From positions 664,058 through 728,057 of the forward strand of contig NZ_JMIT01000003.1 in assembly GCF_000731675.1 (NCBI RefSeq): a DNA stretch of 64,000 nucleotides. The letters are read 5' to 3'. How positions within the stretch are numbered: position 1 is the stretch's first letter; the number at the start of each line of letters is the position of its first letter. Below, one piece after another: positions 40,459 to 49,104 of this stretch. Under the pieces are notes generated by a model that saw only the letters and a program-made list of their open reading frames with translations, was not told where the DNA came from and did not search any database. The translations under genes were made by a program, and so were the position numbers. This stretch comes from Pseudomonas capeferrum (GTDB taxonomy: Bacteria; Pseudomonadota; Gammaproteobacteria; Pseudomonadales; Pseudomonadaceae).

Positions 40459-41760
40459 TCATTGATGCACGGGCGCGGTCTGGCCTTGCTTGGTGGCTTC
40501 CCGGCTGTTGCCATAACGGGAAATATCCAGGCCTTCGGCACTGATCTGCGGCTTCTTGCGCGCAATCAGGTCTGCCAGCAGGCGACCCGAACCGCACGCC
40601 ATGGTCCAGCCCAAGGTCCCGTGACCGGTGTTCAGGAACAGGTTACGGAACGCAGTGGCACCCACGATCGGTGTACCGTCCGGGGTCGCCGGGCGCAGGC
40701 CGGTCCAGAAACTGGCTTGGCTCAGGTCACCGCCGCGAGGATAAAGGTCGTTGACGATCATCTCCAGCGTTTCGCGTCGACGCGGGTTCAGCGACAGGTC
40801 AAAACCGGCGATCTCAGCCATGCCGCCGACGCGGATGCGGTTGTCGAAACGGGTGATGGCGACCTTGTAGGTTTCATCGAGAATGGTCGAGGTCGGCGCC
40901 ATGTCGGCGTTGGTGATCGGCACCGTCAGCGAGTAACCCTTGAGCGGGTAGACCGGCGCCTTGATACCCAGCGGCTTGAGCATCTGCGGCGAATAGCTGC
41001 CCAGGGCCAGCACGTAGCGGTCGGCGGTTTCCAGCTTGCCGTCGATCCACACGCCATTGATGCGGTCGCCGGCGAAGTCCAGGCGCTGGATGTCCTGGCC
41101 GAAGCGGAACTCCACACCCAGCTTCAGCGCCATGTCGGCAAGCTTGGTGGTGAACAGCTGGCAGTCGCCGGTCTGGTCGTTGGGCAGGCGCAGGGCACCG
41201 GCCAGAATGTCTTTTACCCCGGCCAGGGCCGGTTCGACGCGGGCGATGCCGTCGCGGTCGAGCAGTTCATAAGGCACACCGGACTGCTCGAGCACGGCGA
41301 TGTCTTTGGCGGCGGCATCGACCTGCGCCTGGGTGCGGAACAACTGGGTGGTGCCCAGGGTGCGGGCTTCATAAGCGATGCCGGTTTCGGCACGCAGCTC
41401 GTCGAGGCAATCACGGCTGTACTCGGACAGACGCACCATGCGTTCCTTGTTCACCGCATAACGGCTGGCGGTGCAGTTGCGCAGCATCTGTGCCATCCAC
41501 AGGTACTGGTCAACGTCGCCGGTCAGCTTGATGGCCAGGGGCGCGTGGCGTTCGAGCAACCACTTGATGGCCTTGAGCGGTACACCCGGGGCGGCCCAGG
41601 GCGAGGCATAGCCGGGCGAGATCTGGCCTGCGTTGGCGAAGCTGGTTTCCATGGCTACCGCCGGCTGGCGGTCGACCACCGTCACTTCGTAACCTTGCCG
41701 GGCCAGATAATAGGCACTGGCGGTTCCGATCACACCGCTACCAAGTACCAGAACTCGCAT
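40459..41760 (-). CDS. dadA: D-amino acid dehydrogenase, small subunit
   Basis: A 433-aa FAD-dependent DAO-family enzyme. FAD motif MRVLVLGSGVIGTASAYYLA is at the N-terminus, with VVDRQPAVAMETSFANAGQISPGYASPWAAPG and the C-terminal GHGTLGWTMACGSG contact. It oxidises D-amino acids, mainly D-alanine, to 2-oxo acids at the inner membrane, passing electrons to the respiratory chain. It is divergent from an Lrp-family gene that probably activates it, and is followed by the racemase. Confidence 0.95.
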   Translation of the reverse strand: MRVLVLGSGVIGTASAYYLARQGYEVTVVDRQPAVAMETSFANAGQISPGYASPWAAPGVPLKAIKWLLERHAPLAIKLTGDVDQYLWMAQMLRNCTASRYAVNKERMVRLSEYSRDCLDELRAETGIAYEARTLGTTQLFRTQAQVDAAAKDIAVLEQSGVPYELLDRDGIARVEPALAGVKDILAGALRLPNDQTGDCQLFTTKLADMALKLGVEFRFGQDIQRLDFAGDRINGVWIDGKLETADRYVLALGSYSPQMLKPLGIKAPVYPLKGYSLTVPITNADMAPTSTILDETYKVAITRFDNRIRVGGMAEIAGFDLSLNPRRRETLEMIVNDLYPRGGDLSQASFWTGLRPATPDGTPIVGATAFRNLFLNTGHGTLGWTMACGSGRLLADLIARKKPQISAEGLDISRYGNSREATKQGQTAPVHQ

Positions 41761-41871
41761 TGTTGATCCCTCGCACGCGGCGCACCGCTGTCTTTTGTTG
41801 AAATGGCATGGATGCGCGCAGTATAAAAATTACAGACCAGTGCAATTCACTATATAAAAGCCTATATTTGG

Positions 41872-41894
41872 CGAGAATTCTCGGCAATATTGCC
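41872..41894. promoter_or_regulatory. tandem palindromes in the dadA/Lrp divergent region
   Basis: Two perfect 12-bp palindromes sharing one base, CGAGAATTCTCG (41872-41883) and GGCAATATTGCC (41883-41894), lie just upstream of the Lrp gene's RBS. They could be operator sites for the adjacent Lrp protein. Confidence 0.5.
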
Positions 41895-41915
41895 TTTCAC
41901 GGAGGGGCATCCCCT

Positions 41916-42404
41916 ATGAGAACCCAGCACCAGAGCAAGCGTGAACTGGACAAGATCGACCGCAACATACTGCGGATCCTGCAGAATGACGGGCGTATTT
42001 CCTTCACCGAACTGGGCGAGAAAGTTGGGCTTTCCACCACCCCTTGCACCGAGCGCGTCCGCCGCCTGGAACGCGAGGGCATCATCATGGGCTACAACGC
42101 CCGGCTCAATCCGCAGCACCTGAAGGGCAGCTTGCTGGTGTTCGTCGAAATCAGCCTGGACTACAAGTCTGGCGACACCTTCGAGGAGTTTCGGCGTGCG
42201 GTGCTCAAGCTGCCCCATGTGCTGGAGTGCCACCTGGTTTCGGGCGATTTCGACTACCTGGTAAAGGCGCGTATTTCGGAGATGGCGTCGTACCGCAAGC
42301 TGCTGGGCGACATCCTGCTGAAGCTGCCGCACGTGCGCGAGTCGAAGAGCTACATCGTGATGGAAGAGGTGAAGGAGAGCCTCTGCCTGCCGATTCCGGA
42401 CTGA
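41916..42404 (+). CDS. lrp: Lrp/AsnC-family regulator
   Basis: A 162-aa protein with an N-terminal HTH (residues 11-60: LDKIDRNILRILQNDGRISFTELGEKVGLSTTPCTERVRRLE) and a RAM effector domain with VLECHLVSGDFDYLVKARI. It is near E. coli Lrp in length. In pseudomonads the Lrp/DadR protein next to dadA activates D-alanine catabolism in response to alanine. The start at 41916 is chosen for GGAGGGG upstream; upstream in-frame starts would add a leader across the divergent promoter. Confidence 0.93.
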   Translation: MRTQHQSKRELDKIDRNILRILQNDGRISFTELGEKVGLSTTPCTERVRRLEREGIIMGYNARLNPQHLKGSLLVFVEISLDYKSGDTFEEFRRAVLKLPHVLECHLVSGDFDYLVKARISEMASYRKLLGDILLKLPHVRESKSYIVMEEVKESLCLPIPD

Positions 42405-42406
42405 CG

Positions 42407-42760
42407 CTAGACCAGCACCTGGCGGGTGGTGGCAATGAATTGATGAACGAGCTGCTCGGCCTCGGGCTCGATCATCTGCTCCGGGCCACGGCCGCGCGGG
42501 CAGGCCATGCGTGGGGTGGTGCCGAACAGGCGGCAGATCATCGGGCGCTCTTCATACACTGTGCAGCCGTTGGGGCCCAAGTGCACGCAGTCCAGGTGCT
42601 GCAGCGCAGCGGCTTGCTCGGCCTCGGTCTTGCGCGGCAGGCGAGCCATTTCTTCGGCCGAGGTGGTGACCGGGCCGCAGCAGTCGTGGCAGCCGGGCTC
42701 GCACTCGAAAGAAGGGATGAGTTCGCGCAGGAAGTGAATCTTGTGGCGGTTGCAGGACAT
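42407..42760 (-). CDS. YkgJ-family cysteine cluster protein
   Basis: A 117-aa protein with the conserved Cys pattern of the YkgJ/CxxCxxCC zinc- or iron-binding family: CEPGCHDCCGP near residue 20, CVHLGPNGCTVYEERPMICRLFG and MACPRGRGPE. It is a putative metal-binding protein with unknown role. It is convergent with the Lrp gene (2 bases between stops), and the start is in front of the divergent oxidoreductase gene. Confidence 0.88.
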   Translation of the reverse strand: MSCNRHKIHFLRELIPSFECEPGCHDCCGPVTTSAEEMARLPRKTEAEQAAALQHLDCVHLGPNGCTVYEERPMICRLFGTTPRMACPRGRGPEQMIEPEAEQLVHQFIATTRQVLV

Positions 42761-42921
42761 GGCGGGTACAGAGCAAGAAGGTGGGGTGAATTATAGGCCC
42801 ATTGCACCGGCCCTGTGGGCGCAGCTTTAACCGCGAGCGCGGACGCGGCTCTCGCCTTGTTGCCCACCTTCCGACCCCGGCTTATCCTCCCTCCTCTGCC
42901 CAAAAGCCCAGGACCTGCCCC

Positions 42922-44214
42922 ATGATCCATAGCGCGCAGCACGCCGCTTCCTATTACGCCGCCAGCAGCGCGCCACACGCCGATCATGCCTTCCTGCAAG
43001 GCGAGCACAGCGCCGACGTGTGCATCATTGGCGGTGGCTATTCAGGCCTTAACACCGCGATCGAACTGGCTGAACGTGGCCTCTCGGTGATCCTGCTGGA
43101 AGCCCGCAAGCTCGGCTGGGGCGCTAGCGGGCGCAACGGCGGGCAATTGATCCGCGGTGTCGGCCATGGCCTGGAGCAGTTCCTCCCGGTGATCGGCGAG
43201 GAAGGCGTGCGCAGCATGAAGCTGATGGGCCTGGAGGCCGTGGAGATCGTCCGCGAGCGGGTCGAGCGCCACAACATCGCCTGCGACCTGACCTGGGGCT
43301 ACTGCGACCTGGCCAACAAACCTGGCGAGCTGCAAGGCTTTGCCGAAGAAGCCGAAGCATTGCGCAGCCTGGGGTATCGCCACGCGCTGCGTCTGGTGGC
43401 GAAAGACGATATTCACAGCGTGGTCGGCTCCGACCGCTATGTGGGCGGCCTGATCGACATGGGCTCGGGCCACCTGCACCCGCTCAACCTGGCCCTCGGC
43501 GAAGCGGCCGTGGCCAGCCGCCTTGGCGTGCGGCTGTTCGAGCAGTCAGAGGTCACGCGCATCGAGTACGGCCCCGAAGTCAAGGTACACACCGCTCAAG
43601 GCCGGGTCCGTGCCAAGACGTTGGTACTGTGCTGCAACGCCTACCACAATGGCCTCAATCGCGAGCTGGGCGGCAAGGTGCTACCCGCCGGCAGCTACAT
43701 CATCGCCACCGAGCCCCTGGGCGACGCGCGTGCCCGCGCGCTGCTGCCGCAGAACATGGCCGTGTGCGACCAGCGCGTGGCGCTGGATTACTACCGGCTG
43801 TCTGCCGACCAGCGGCTGCTGTTCGGCGGTGCCTGCCACTATTCCGGCCGCGACCCGCAAGACATTGCCGCCTACATGCGGCCAAAGATGCTCAAGGTAT
43901 TCCCGCAGTTGGCCGATGTGCGCATCGAGTTCCAATGGGGCGGCATGATTGGCATCGGGGCCAACCGCCTGCCACAGATCGGGCGTTTGGCCAGCCAGCC
44001 GAACGTCTACTACGCCCAGGCCTATTCCGGCCATGGGCTCAACGCCACCCACCTTGCAGGGCGCCTGCTTGGCGAGGCCATCAGCGGCCAGCAGAGCGGG
44101 CGCTTCGACCTGTTCGCCAAGGTGCCGCACATCACCTTCCCTGGCGGCAAGCACCTGCGCTCGCCACTGCTGGCATTGGGGATGCTCTGGCACCGGCTCA
44201 AGGAATTGGTTTAG
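42922..44214 (+). CDS. PuuB-like FAD-dependent oxidoreductase
   Basis: A 430-aa DAO-family oxidase. FAD motif CIIGGGYSGLNTAIELAERG at about residues 34-53, LLEARKLGWGASGRNGGQLIRG, and C-terminal YAQAYSGHGLNATHLAG. This subgroup includes gamma-glutamylputrescine oxidase (PuuB), which oxidises polyamine derivatives or secondary amines. The start at 42922 has AGGAC upstream; a longer frame to 42802 overlaps the promoter. It is followed by a strong hairpin and a convergent DUF1127 gene. The aldehyde dehydrogenase at 49105-50598 would suit the aldehyde product. Confidence 0.85.
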   Translation: MIHSAQHAASYYAASSAPHADHAFLQGEHSADVCIIGGGYSGLNTAIELAERGLSVILLEARKLGWGASGRNGGQLIRGVGHGLEQFLPVIGEEGVRSMKLMGLEAVEIVRERVERHNIACDLTWGYCDLANKPGELQGFAEEAEALRSLGYRHALRLVAKDDIHSVVGSDRYVGGLIDMGSGHLHPLNLALGEAAVASRLGVRLFEQSEVTRIEYGPEVKVHTAQGRVRAKTLVLCCNAYHNGLNRELGGKVLPAGSYIIATEPLGDARARALLPQNMAVCDQRVALDYYRLSADQRLLFGGACHYSGRDPQDIAAYMRPKMLKVFPQLADVRIEFQWGGMIGIGANRLPQIGRLASQPNVYYAQAYSGHGLNATHLAGRLLGEAISGQQSGRFDLFAKVPHITFPGGKHLRSPLLALGMLWHRLKELV

Positions 44215-44229
44215 GTGATGTGAGGCGGA

Positions 44230-44290
44230 GCATGCCTTGAGGGTGATAGTGGCGCGCAAATCGAGCGCCACCATCACCCTCAAGCCATGC
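44230..44290. terminator. long hairpin between convergent genes
   Basis: A 26-bp inverted repeat with two mismatches (arms 44230-44255 and 44265-44290, inner part GGTGAT/ATCACC and GTGGCGC/GCGCCAC) and a 9-base loop, between the PuuB-like and DUF1127 stops. There is no long T-tract. Confidence 0.6.
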
Positions 44291-44306
44291 ACCACGTAGC
44301 CCTCAA

Positions 44307-44537
44307 TCAATCCCTCCAAAATGGCTTACGCCCCTCTTCTCGGGCCTGCTCCCAGCTCAGCCCGACATCGCGCAATTCATCATCGGTCAGTTGCAACAAG
44401 GCCCTGCGGGTGTGCCAGCGGTGCAGCATCAGCCCCCAACGGCTCAGGCCTGCCGGCGCATTGAAGACCTTGGCGTGCTGCCCGGTTTCCAGCTCCTTGG
44501 CCATCAGTTGCAAGCGCACATCGCTCATGCCACCCAT
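44307..44537 (-). CDS. DUF1127 small protein
   Basis: A 76-aa protein ending in the DUF1127 signature: WHTRRALLQLTDDELRDVGLSWEQAREEGRKPFW. DUF1127 proteins in other bacteria affect phosphate or polyamine metabolism and RNA turnover through Arg-rich segments; nothing specific is known here. The start at 44537 has GGGAGA upstream; a second ATG at 44528 is possible. It is divergent from the MocR gene. Confidence 0.82.
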   Translation of the reverse strand: MGGMSDVRLQLMAKELETGQHAKVFNAPAGLSRWGLMLHRWHTRRALLQLTDDELRDVGLSWEQAREEGRKPFWRD

Positions 44538-44715
44538 CGCTGCGTTCTCCCGCTCAGTTGATACCGTGAAGCAAGCATGCGCGTCGGCACTGATGACAAT
44601 ACAGATCCAATAGCGGCTTATTATTCCCATACAGAATTGGCGAATCGACGGGTGAATGCTGTATTTTCAGCGCAACTGTACTGGTCGCTGCAGCTCAGCG
44701 GCGCTGGAGTATGCC

Positions 44716-46146
44716 GTGACGCTTTACCTCAACCTCGCCGAGTTGCTCGGCGCCCGTATCGAACAGGGCCTGTATCGCCCCGGCCAGCGCCTGCCCTCGG
44801 TGCGTGCCCTGAGCGTGGAGCACGGGGTCAGCCTGAGCACCGTGCAACAGGCCTACCGCATGCTCGAAGACAGCGGCATGGTCTCGCCGCGGCCCAAATC
44901 CGGCTATTTCGTCAGCGAAGGCCGCCACCTCCCTGCCCTGCCCGCCGTCAGCCGCCCGGCCCAGCGCCCCGTGGACATCTCCCAGTGGGAGCAGGTGCTG
45001 GAACTGGTCCGCAGCACCCCACGCCAGGATGTGATGCAGCTGGGGCGCGGCATGCCCGACATCAACAGCCCGACCCTTAAGCCGCTGCTGCGCAGCCTCG
45101 CCCAGCTGAGCCGGCGCCAGGACATGCCCGGCCTCTACTACGACAACATCCATGGCAACCTGGCCCTGCGCGAGCAGATCGCCCGCCTGACGCTGGACTC
45201 CGGCTGCCGCCTGAGCCCGGCGGACCTGGTGGTGACCACCGGCTGCCATGAGGCGCTGTCCTGCAGCATTCGCGCCGTGTGCGAGCCAGGCGACATTGTT
45301 GCGGTCGACTCGCCCAGCTTTCATGGCGCCATGCAAACCCTCAAGGGCCTGGGCATGAAGGCGCTGGAGATCCCCACCGACCCGGTCACCGGCATCAGCC
45401 TCGAAGCACTGGAACTGGCCCTGGAGCAGTGGCCGATCAAGCTCATCCAGATCACCCCGAGCTGCAACAACCCACTGGGTTACATCATGCCCGAGGCACG
45501 CAAGAAGGCCTTGCTCAGCCTGGCCCAGCGCTATGACGTGGCCATTCTCGAAGACGATGTGTACGGCGACCTGGCCTACACCTACCCGCGCCCGCGCACC
45601 CTCAAGTCGTTCGACGACGACGGCCGTGTATTGCTGTGCAGTTCGTTCTCCAAGACCTTGGCACCCGGCCTGCGCATCGGCTGGGTAGCGCCGGGGCGTT
45701 ACCTGGAGCGGGTGCTGCACATGAAGTACATCAGCACCGGCAGCACCGCCAGCCAGCCCCAGCTGGCCATCGCCGACTTCATCAAAGCCGGCCATTACCA
45801 GCCTCACGTGCGGCGCATGCGCAGCCAGTACCAACGCAGCCGCGACCTGATGAGCGACTGGGTGACCCGTTACTTCCCGCCGGGCACGCGTGTCAGTCGG
45901 CCCCAGGGTGGCTTCATGCTGTGGGTCGAACTGCCCGAACATTTCGACACGCTGCGGCTGAACCGCGCTTTACTGGAGCAAGATGTACAGATCGCGGTCG
46001 GCAGCATTTTCTCGGCCTCGGGCAAGTTCCGTCACTGCTTGCGCATGAACTTCGCGGCCCTGCCTACGCCGTCAATCGAGGCCGCCGTGCGCAAAGTGGG
46101 TGAAACCGCCCTTCGTCTACTGGATCAGGACGACGCCTGCGCGTAA
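44716..46146 (+). CDS. MocR-type regulator (GntR HTH plus aminotransferase domain)
   Basis: A 476-aa MocR/PdxR-type protein: GntR winged helix at residues 1-70 (LGARIEQGLYRPGQRLPSVRALSVEHGVSLSTVQQAYRMLED) and an aminotransferase class-I fold from about 95. PLP-Lys is in SSFSKTLAPGLRIGW, with ITPSCNNPLGYIMPEARK and EDDVYGDLAY also present. Such regulators use PLP or amine adducts to control amino-acid, vitamin B6 or polyamine genes. The start is GTG 44716 with GGAG six bases upstream; ATG 44656 is in frame but has no comparable RBS. It is divergent from the DUF1127 gene. Confidence 0.87.
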   Translation: MTLYLNLAELLGARIEQGLYRPGQRLPSVRALSVEHGVSLSTVQQAYRMLEDSGMVSPRPKSGYFVSEGRHLPALPAVSRPAQRPVDISQWEQVLELVRSTPRQDVMQLGRGMPDINSPTLKPLLRSLAQLSRRQDMPGLYYDNIHGNLALREQIARLTLDSGCRLSPADLVVTTGCHEALSCSIRAVCEPGDIVAVDSPSFHGAMQTLKGLGMKALEIPTDPVTGISLEALELALEQWPIKLIQITPSCNNPLGYIMPEARKKALLSLAQRYDVAILEDDVYGDLAYTYPRPRTLKSFDDDGRVLLCSSFSKTLAPGLRIGWVAPGRYLERVLHMKYISTGSTASQPQLAIADFIKAGHYQPHVRRMRSQYQRSRDLMSDWVTRYFPPGTRVSRPQGGFMLWVELPEHFDTLRLNRALLEQDVQIAVGSIFSASGKFRHCLRMNFAALPTPSIEAAVRKVGETALRLLDQDDACA

Positions 46147-46206
46147 CTTTGCGCCGCCCACCATGGTCCAACCCCTTAGGCCTTTGCTGTACAGGACACG
46201 CTTACC

Positions 46207-47760
46207 TTGAGATTGCAGCGAGCTCTGCCGCTTCTGCTGACGCTATTGTGCGGCCTCGCAGGCTGCGCAAGCGTCGACATCCCCCGCGAAGTCAGCCAGG
46301 CGCTGCCGGCCAAAGACTCAGCTTTCGGCCGCTCGGTGCTGCGCCAGGCTGCGCCCTACGAGGGCCGTTCGGGCTTTCGTTTGCTGCCCAACAGCAACGA
46401 GGCGTTTCGCGCGCGCGCCGAGCTGATCCGCAACGCCCAGGCCAGCATCGACCTGCAGTACTACATCGTTCATGACGGCCTCAGCACCCGTGCGCTGGTC
46501 CATGAACTGTTGCGTGCCGCCGACCGCGGCGTGCGCGTGCGCATTCTGCTCGACGACACCACCAGCGACGGCCTGGACACCATCATGGGTACCCTCGACG
46601 CCCACCCGAACATCCAGATTCGCGTCTTCAACCCGCTGCACCTGGGGCGTAGCACCGGGGTGACGCGTGCGGTAGGCCGCTTGTTCAACCTGTCGCGCCA
46701 GCACCGGCGCATGCACAACAAGCTGTTCCTGGTGGACAACAGCATGGCCATCGTCGGCGGGCGCAACCTGGGCGACGAATACTTCGATGCCGAACCCAAC
46801 CTCAACTTCACCGACATCGACCTGCTGGGCGTGGGCCCGGTGGCCGAACAACTTGGCCACAGTTTCGACCAGTACTGGAACAGCGCCCTGAGCCGCCCCA
46901 TCGGCGATTTCCTCTGGCGCCAGCCCGATGCCCACGACCTGCACGCCAGCCGCCATCGCCTGGAAGTTTCCCTGGCCGAGGCGCGTACGCGACGCAAGGC
47001 CTTGTATGACCGCTTGATGGCCTACCAGTCGCAGCCGCGCCTGGATGTGTGGCGCAACGAGTTGATCTGGGCGCACAGCCAGGCCCTGTGGGATGCGCCG
47101 AGCAAGGTCCTGGCCAATGACGAGCCAGACCCGCAACTGTTGCTGACCCAGCAACTGGCCCCCGACCTGAACAACGTTCGCCACGAGCTGATCCTGGTGT
47201 CGGCGTATTTCGTGCCCGGTGAATCGGGCTTGCTGTACCTGACCCACAACGCCGATGCCGGCATCTCGGTCAAACTGCTGACCAACTCGCTGGAAGCGAC
47301 CGACGTACCTGCGGTGCACGGCGGCTATGCGCCGTATCGCCGGGCGCTGCTCGAACATGGCGTGAAGCTGTATGAATTACGCCGCCAGCCGGGTGACCCG
47401 AGTGCCGGGCGGTTGAGCTTCCATGGCGGTTCGGATTCGAGCCTGCACAGCAAGGCGATCGTGTTCGACCGGCGCAAGACCTTCATCGGTTCGTTCAACT
47501 TCGACCCGCGATCGGTGCTGTGGAATACCGAAGTCGGTGTGCTGGTGGACAGCCCGGAACTGGCCGAATACACGCGCGCGCTGGCGGTGCAGGGTATGGC
47601 CCCGGCGCTGAGCTACCAGCCGCAGTTGCGGGGTGACAAACTGGTGTGGGTGACTGAAGAAGACGGCAAGCAGCGGATACTGACGTCCGAGCCTGGCGGG
47701 ATGTGGCGACGGTTCAACGCCTGGGTCAGCAAGGCCGTCGGCCTTGAAAAGATGCTGTGA
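46207..47760 (+). CDS. phospholipase D-family lipoprotein (cardiolipin synthase-like)
   Basis: A 517-aa protein with a lipoprotein signal (LLTLLCGLAGCAS; Cys about residue 20) and two PLDc domains with full HKD motifs: HNKLFLVDNSMAIVGGRN and LHSKAIVFDRRKTFIGSFN. ClsC-like enzymes make cardiolipin by phosphatidyl transfer; others are phosphodiesterases. The start is TTG 46207, AGGA ten bases upstream. It follows the MocR gene by 60 bases in the same direction but is probably functionally separate. Confidence 0.9.
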   Translation: MRLQRALPLLLTLLCGLAGCASVDIPREVSQALPAKDSAFGRSVLRQAAPYEGRSGFRLLPNSNEAFRARAELIRNAQASIDLQYYIVHDGLSTRALVHELLRAADRGVRVRILLDDTTSDGLDTIMGTLDAHPNIQIRVFNPLHLGRSTGVTRAVGRLFNLSRQHRRMHNKLFLVDNSMAIVGGRNLGDEYFDAEPNLNFTDIDLLGVGPVAEQLGHSFDQYWNSALSRPIGDFLWRQPDAHDLHASRHRLEVSLAEARTRRKALYDRLMAYQSQPRLDVWRNELIWAHSQALWDAPSKVLANDEPDPQLLLTQQLAPDLNNVRHELILVSAYFVPGESGLLYLTHNADAGISVKLLTNSLEATDVPAVHGGYAPYRRALLEHGVKLYELRRQPGDPSAGRLSFHGGSDSSLHSKAIVFDRRKTFIGSFNFDPRSVLWNTEVGVLVDSPELAEYTRALAVQGMAPALSYQPQLRGDKLVWVTEEDGKQRILTSEPGGMWRRFNAWVSKAVGLEKML

Positions 47761-47790
47761 TCGCAGCCCTTTAGGCGCCGCCCGACCGTT

Positions 47791-47816
47791 CAGAAAGGGC
47801 CGCAAAGCGGCCCCAT
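47791..47816. repeat. REP half-element hairpin between convergent genes
   Basis: GGGCCGC-AAA-GCGGCCC forms a perfect short stem between the PLD and MFS stops, resembling the REP inner palindrome. It may work as a terminator. Confidence 0.55.
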
Positions 47817-47822
47817 ACATGC

Positions 47823-48962
47823 TCAAGCCGAAGCCGGCTCGAAAGCCCCCCGCCGCCGAATCAACACCACCAACCCCGCCGCCCCCACAGCCATCAGCAA
47901 CGGCAACGCATGCCCGCTGATCCACTGGCTCCCGGCCCCCGCCAAGAGCGGCCCAAGCAGGCAACCAATGCCCCACAACTGCGCCACGTGGGCATTGGCC
48001 CGCACCAGCGCATCATCCCGATAGCGCTCGCCGATCAACACCAGCGACAAGGTGAACAGGCCACCGGCACTGGCCCCGAACAGCACCCACAGCGGCCAGA
48101 TCACCGGCGTGTGCAGCAACAGCGGTATCGCCAGGCTTGAGCACAGCAAGGTCACCGCACAACCGCTGAACAGGGTGCGCCGCGACATGCGGTCGGCCAA
48201 TGCGCCGATGGGCAATTGCAGCACCGCATCGCCCACCACCACGGTGCTCACCATGAACAGTGCAATCTCGGTAGTGAACCCTTGCTGCAGGCAGTAGACC
48301 GGCAGCAAGGTCAGGATCATCGCCTCGAACGAAGCGAACAGGGCAATCGCCCAGGCGATCACCGGCAGGCGCCGGCAGAAGGCGAACAGGTCGCGGAAAG
48401 TGACGCTGTACGCTTCGGTGGTAGGCGCCCCGCCGCGCCCCAACAGCACCAGGGGTGCCAGCAACAGCAAGGCGGTCGCGGCCCAGAAACCGAAATCGTC
48501 GTCCGAGCCGAGAAAGCCCAGCACCAATGGCCCGGCCAGTTGGCTCAAGGCATAGCTGCTGCCATACAGCGCCACCAGCCGGCCCCGCCATTGCTCGACC
48601 ACCAGCTGGTTGATCCAGCTTTCGCCAAGGATGAACACCACGGTCAGGGACATGCCGATCAGCAGGCGCAGAGCCAGCCAGAGCGGGTAGCTGGGCAGCA
48701 GCGCCAGCAGGCCGATCGACAGCGCACCGCCCCACAGGCACAGGCGCATCGCCGAGGGCACGCCGACCCACCCGGCCAGGCGGCTGGCCAGGCTGGCGCC
48801 CAGCAATACGCCCAAGGCAGGCATCGCGGCCATGACGCCAATGGCAAAACTGCCGTAGCCCCACCCGTCCAGGCGCAGGGACACCAGCGGCATGCTCACG
48901 CCGAGCGCCAGGCCGACACTGAGTACGGATGCCAGTACGGCGAAGTAGGTGCCCCAGCGCAT
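47823..48962 (-). CDS. MFS transporter
   Basis: A 379-aa integral membrane protein with about 12 hydrophobic helices. The UMF-like pattern has DGWGYGSFAIGVMAAMPALGVLLGASLASRLAGWVG in the first two helices with the loop-2/3 motif reduced to RLAG, and ESWINQLV at helix 5 as in the YcaD/YfkF group. The substrate is not predictable. The start at 48962 has AGGAAG upstream; a longer frame enters the REP pair and is rejected. Confidence 0.88.
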   Translation of the reverse strand: MRWGTYFAVLASVLSVGLALGVSMPLVSLRLDGWGYGSFAIGVMAAMPALGVLLGASLASRLAGWVGVPSAMRLCLWGGALSIGLLALLPSYPLWLALRLLIGMSLTVVFILGESWINQLVVEQWRGRLVALYGSSYALSQLAGPLVLGFLGSDDDFGFWAATALLLLAPLVLLGRGGAPTTEAYSVTFRDLFAFCRRLPVIAWAIALFASFEAMILTLLPVYCLQQGFTTEIALFMVSTVVVGDAVLQLPIGALADRMSRRTLFSGCAVTLLCSSLAIPLLLHTPVIWPLWVLFGASAGGLFTLSLVLIGERYRDDALVRANAHVAQLWGIGCLLGPLLAGAGSQWISGHALPLLMAVGAAGLVVLIRRRGAFEPASA

Positions 48963-48990
48963 GTGTTCTTCCTGTTGGATTTTCTTGGGC

Positions 48991-49099
48991 CCACTCGCGG
49001 AACAAGCCCGCTCCCACAAGCTCATCACCGAGATTCTGAAATCAGTGGTGAGCCTGTGGGAGCGGGCTTGCCCCGCGAATGGGCCGCAGCGCGGCCCCA
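48991..49099. repeat. inverted REP pair upstream of MFS gene
   Basis: AACAAGCCCGCTCCCACA (ending 49018) faces TGTGGGAGCGGGCTTGCC (from 49055), followed by a GGGCCGC/GCGGCCC palindrome near 49081-49097. It lies between the MFS start and the aldehyde dehydrogenase stop, on the same strand. Confidence 0.8.
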
Positions 49100-49104
49100 G
49101 CGAT

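Noticed and set aside
41808..41915. N-terminal extension of the Lrp protein
   Set aside because: It would cover the divergent promoter and the palindromes; a strong GGAGGGG RBS precedes 41916.
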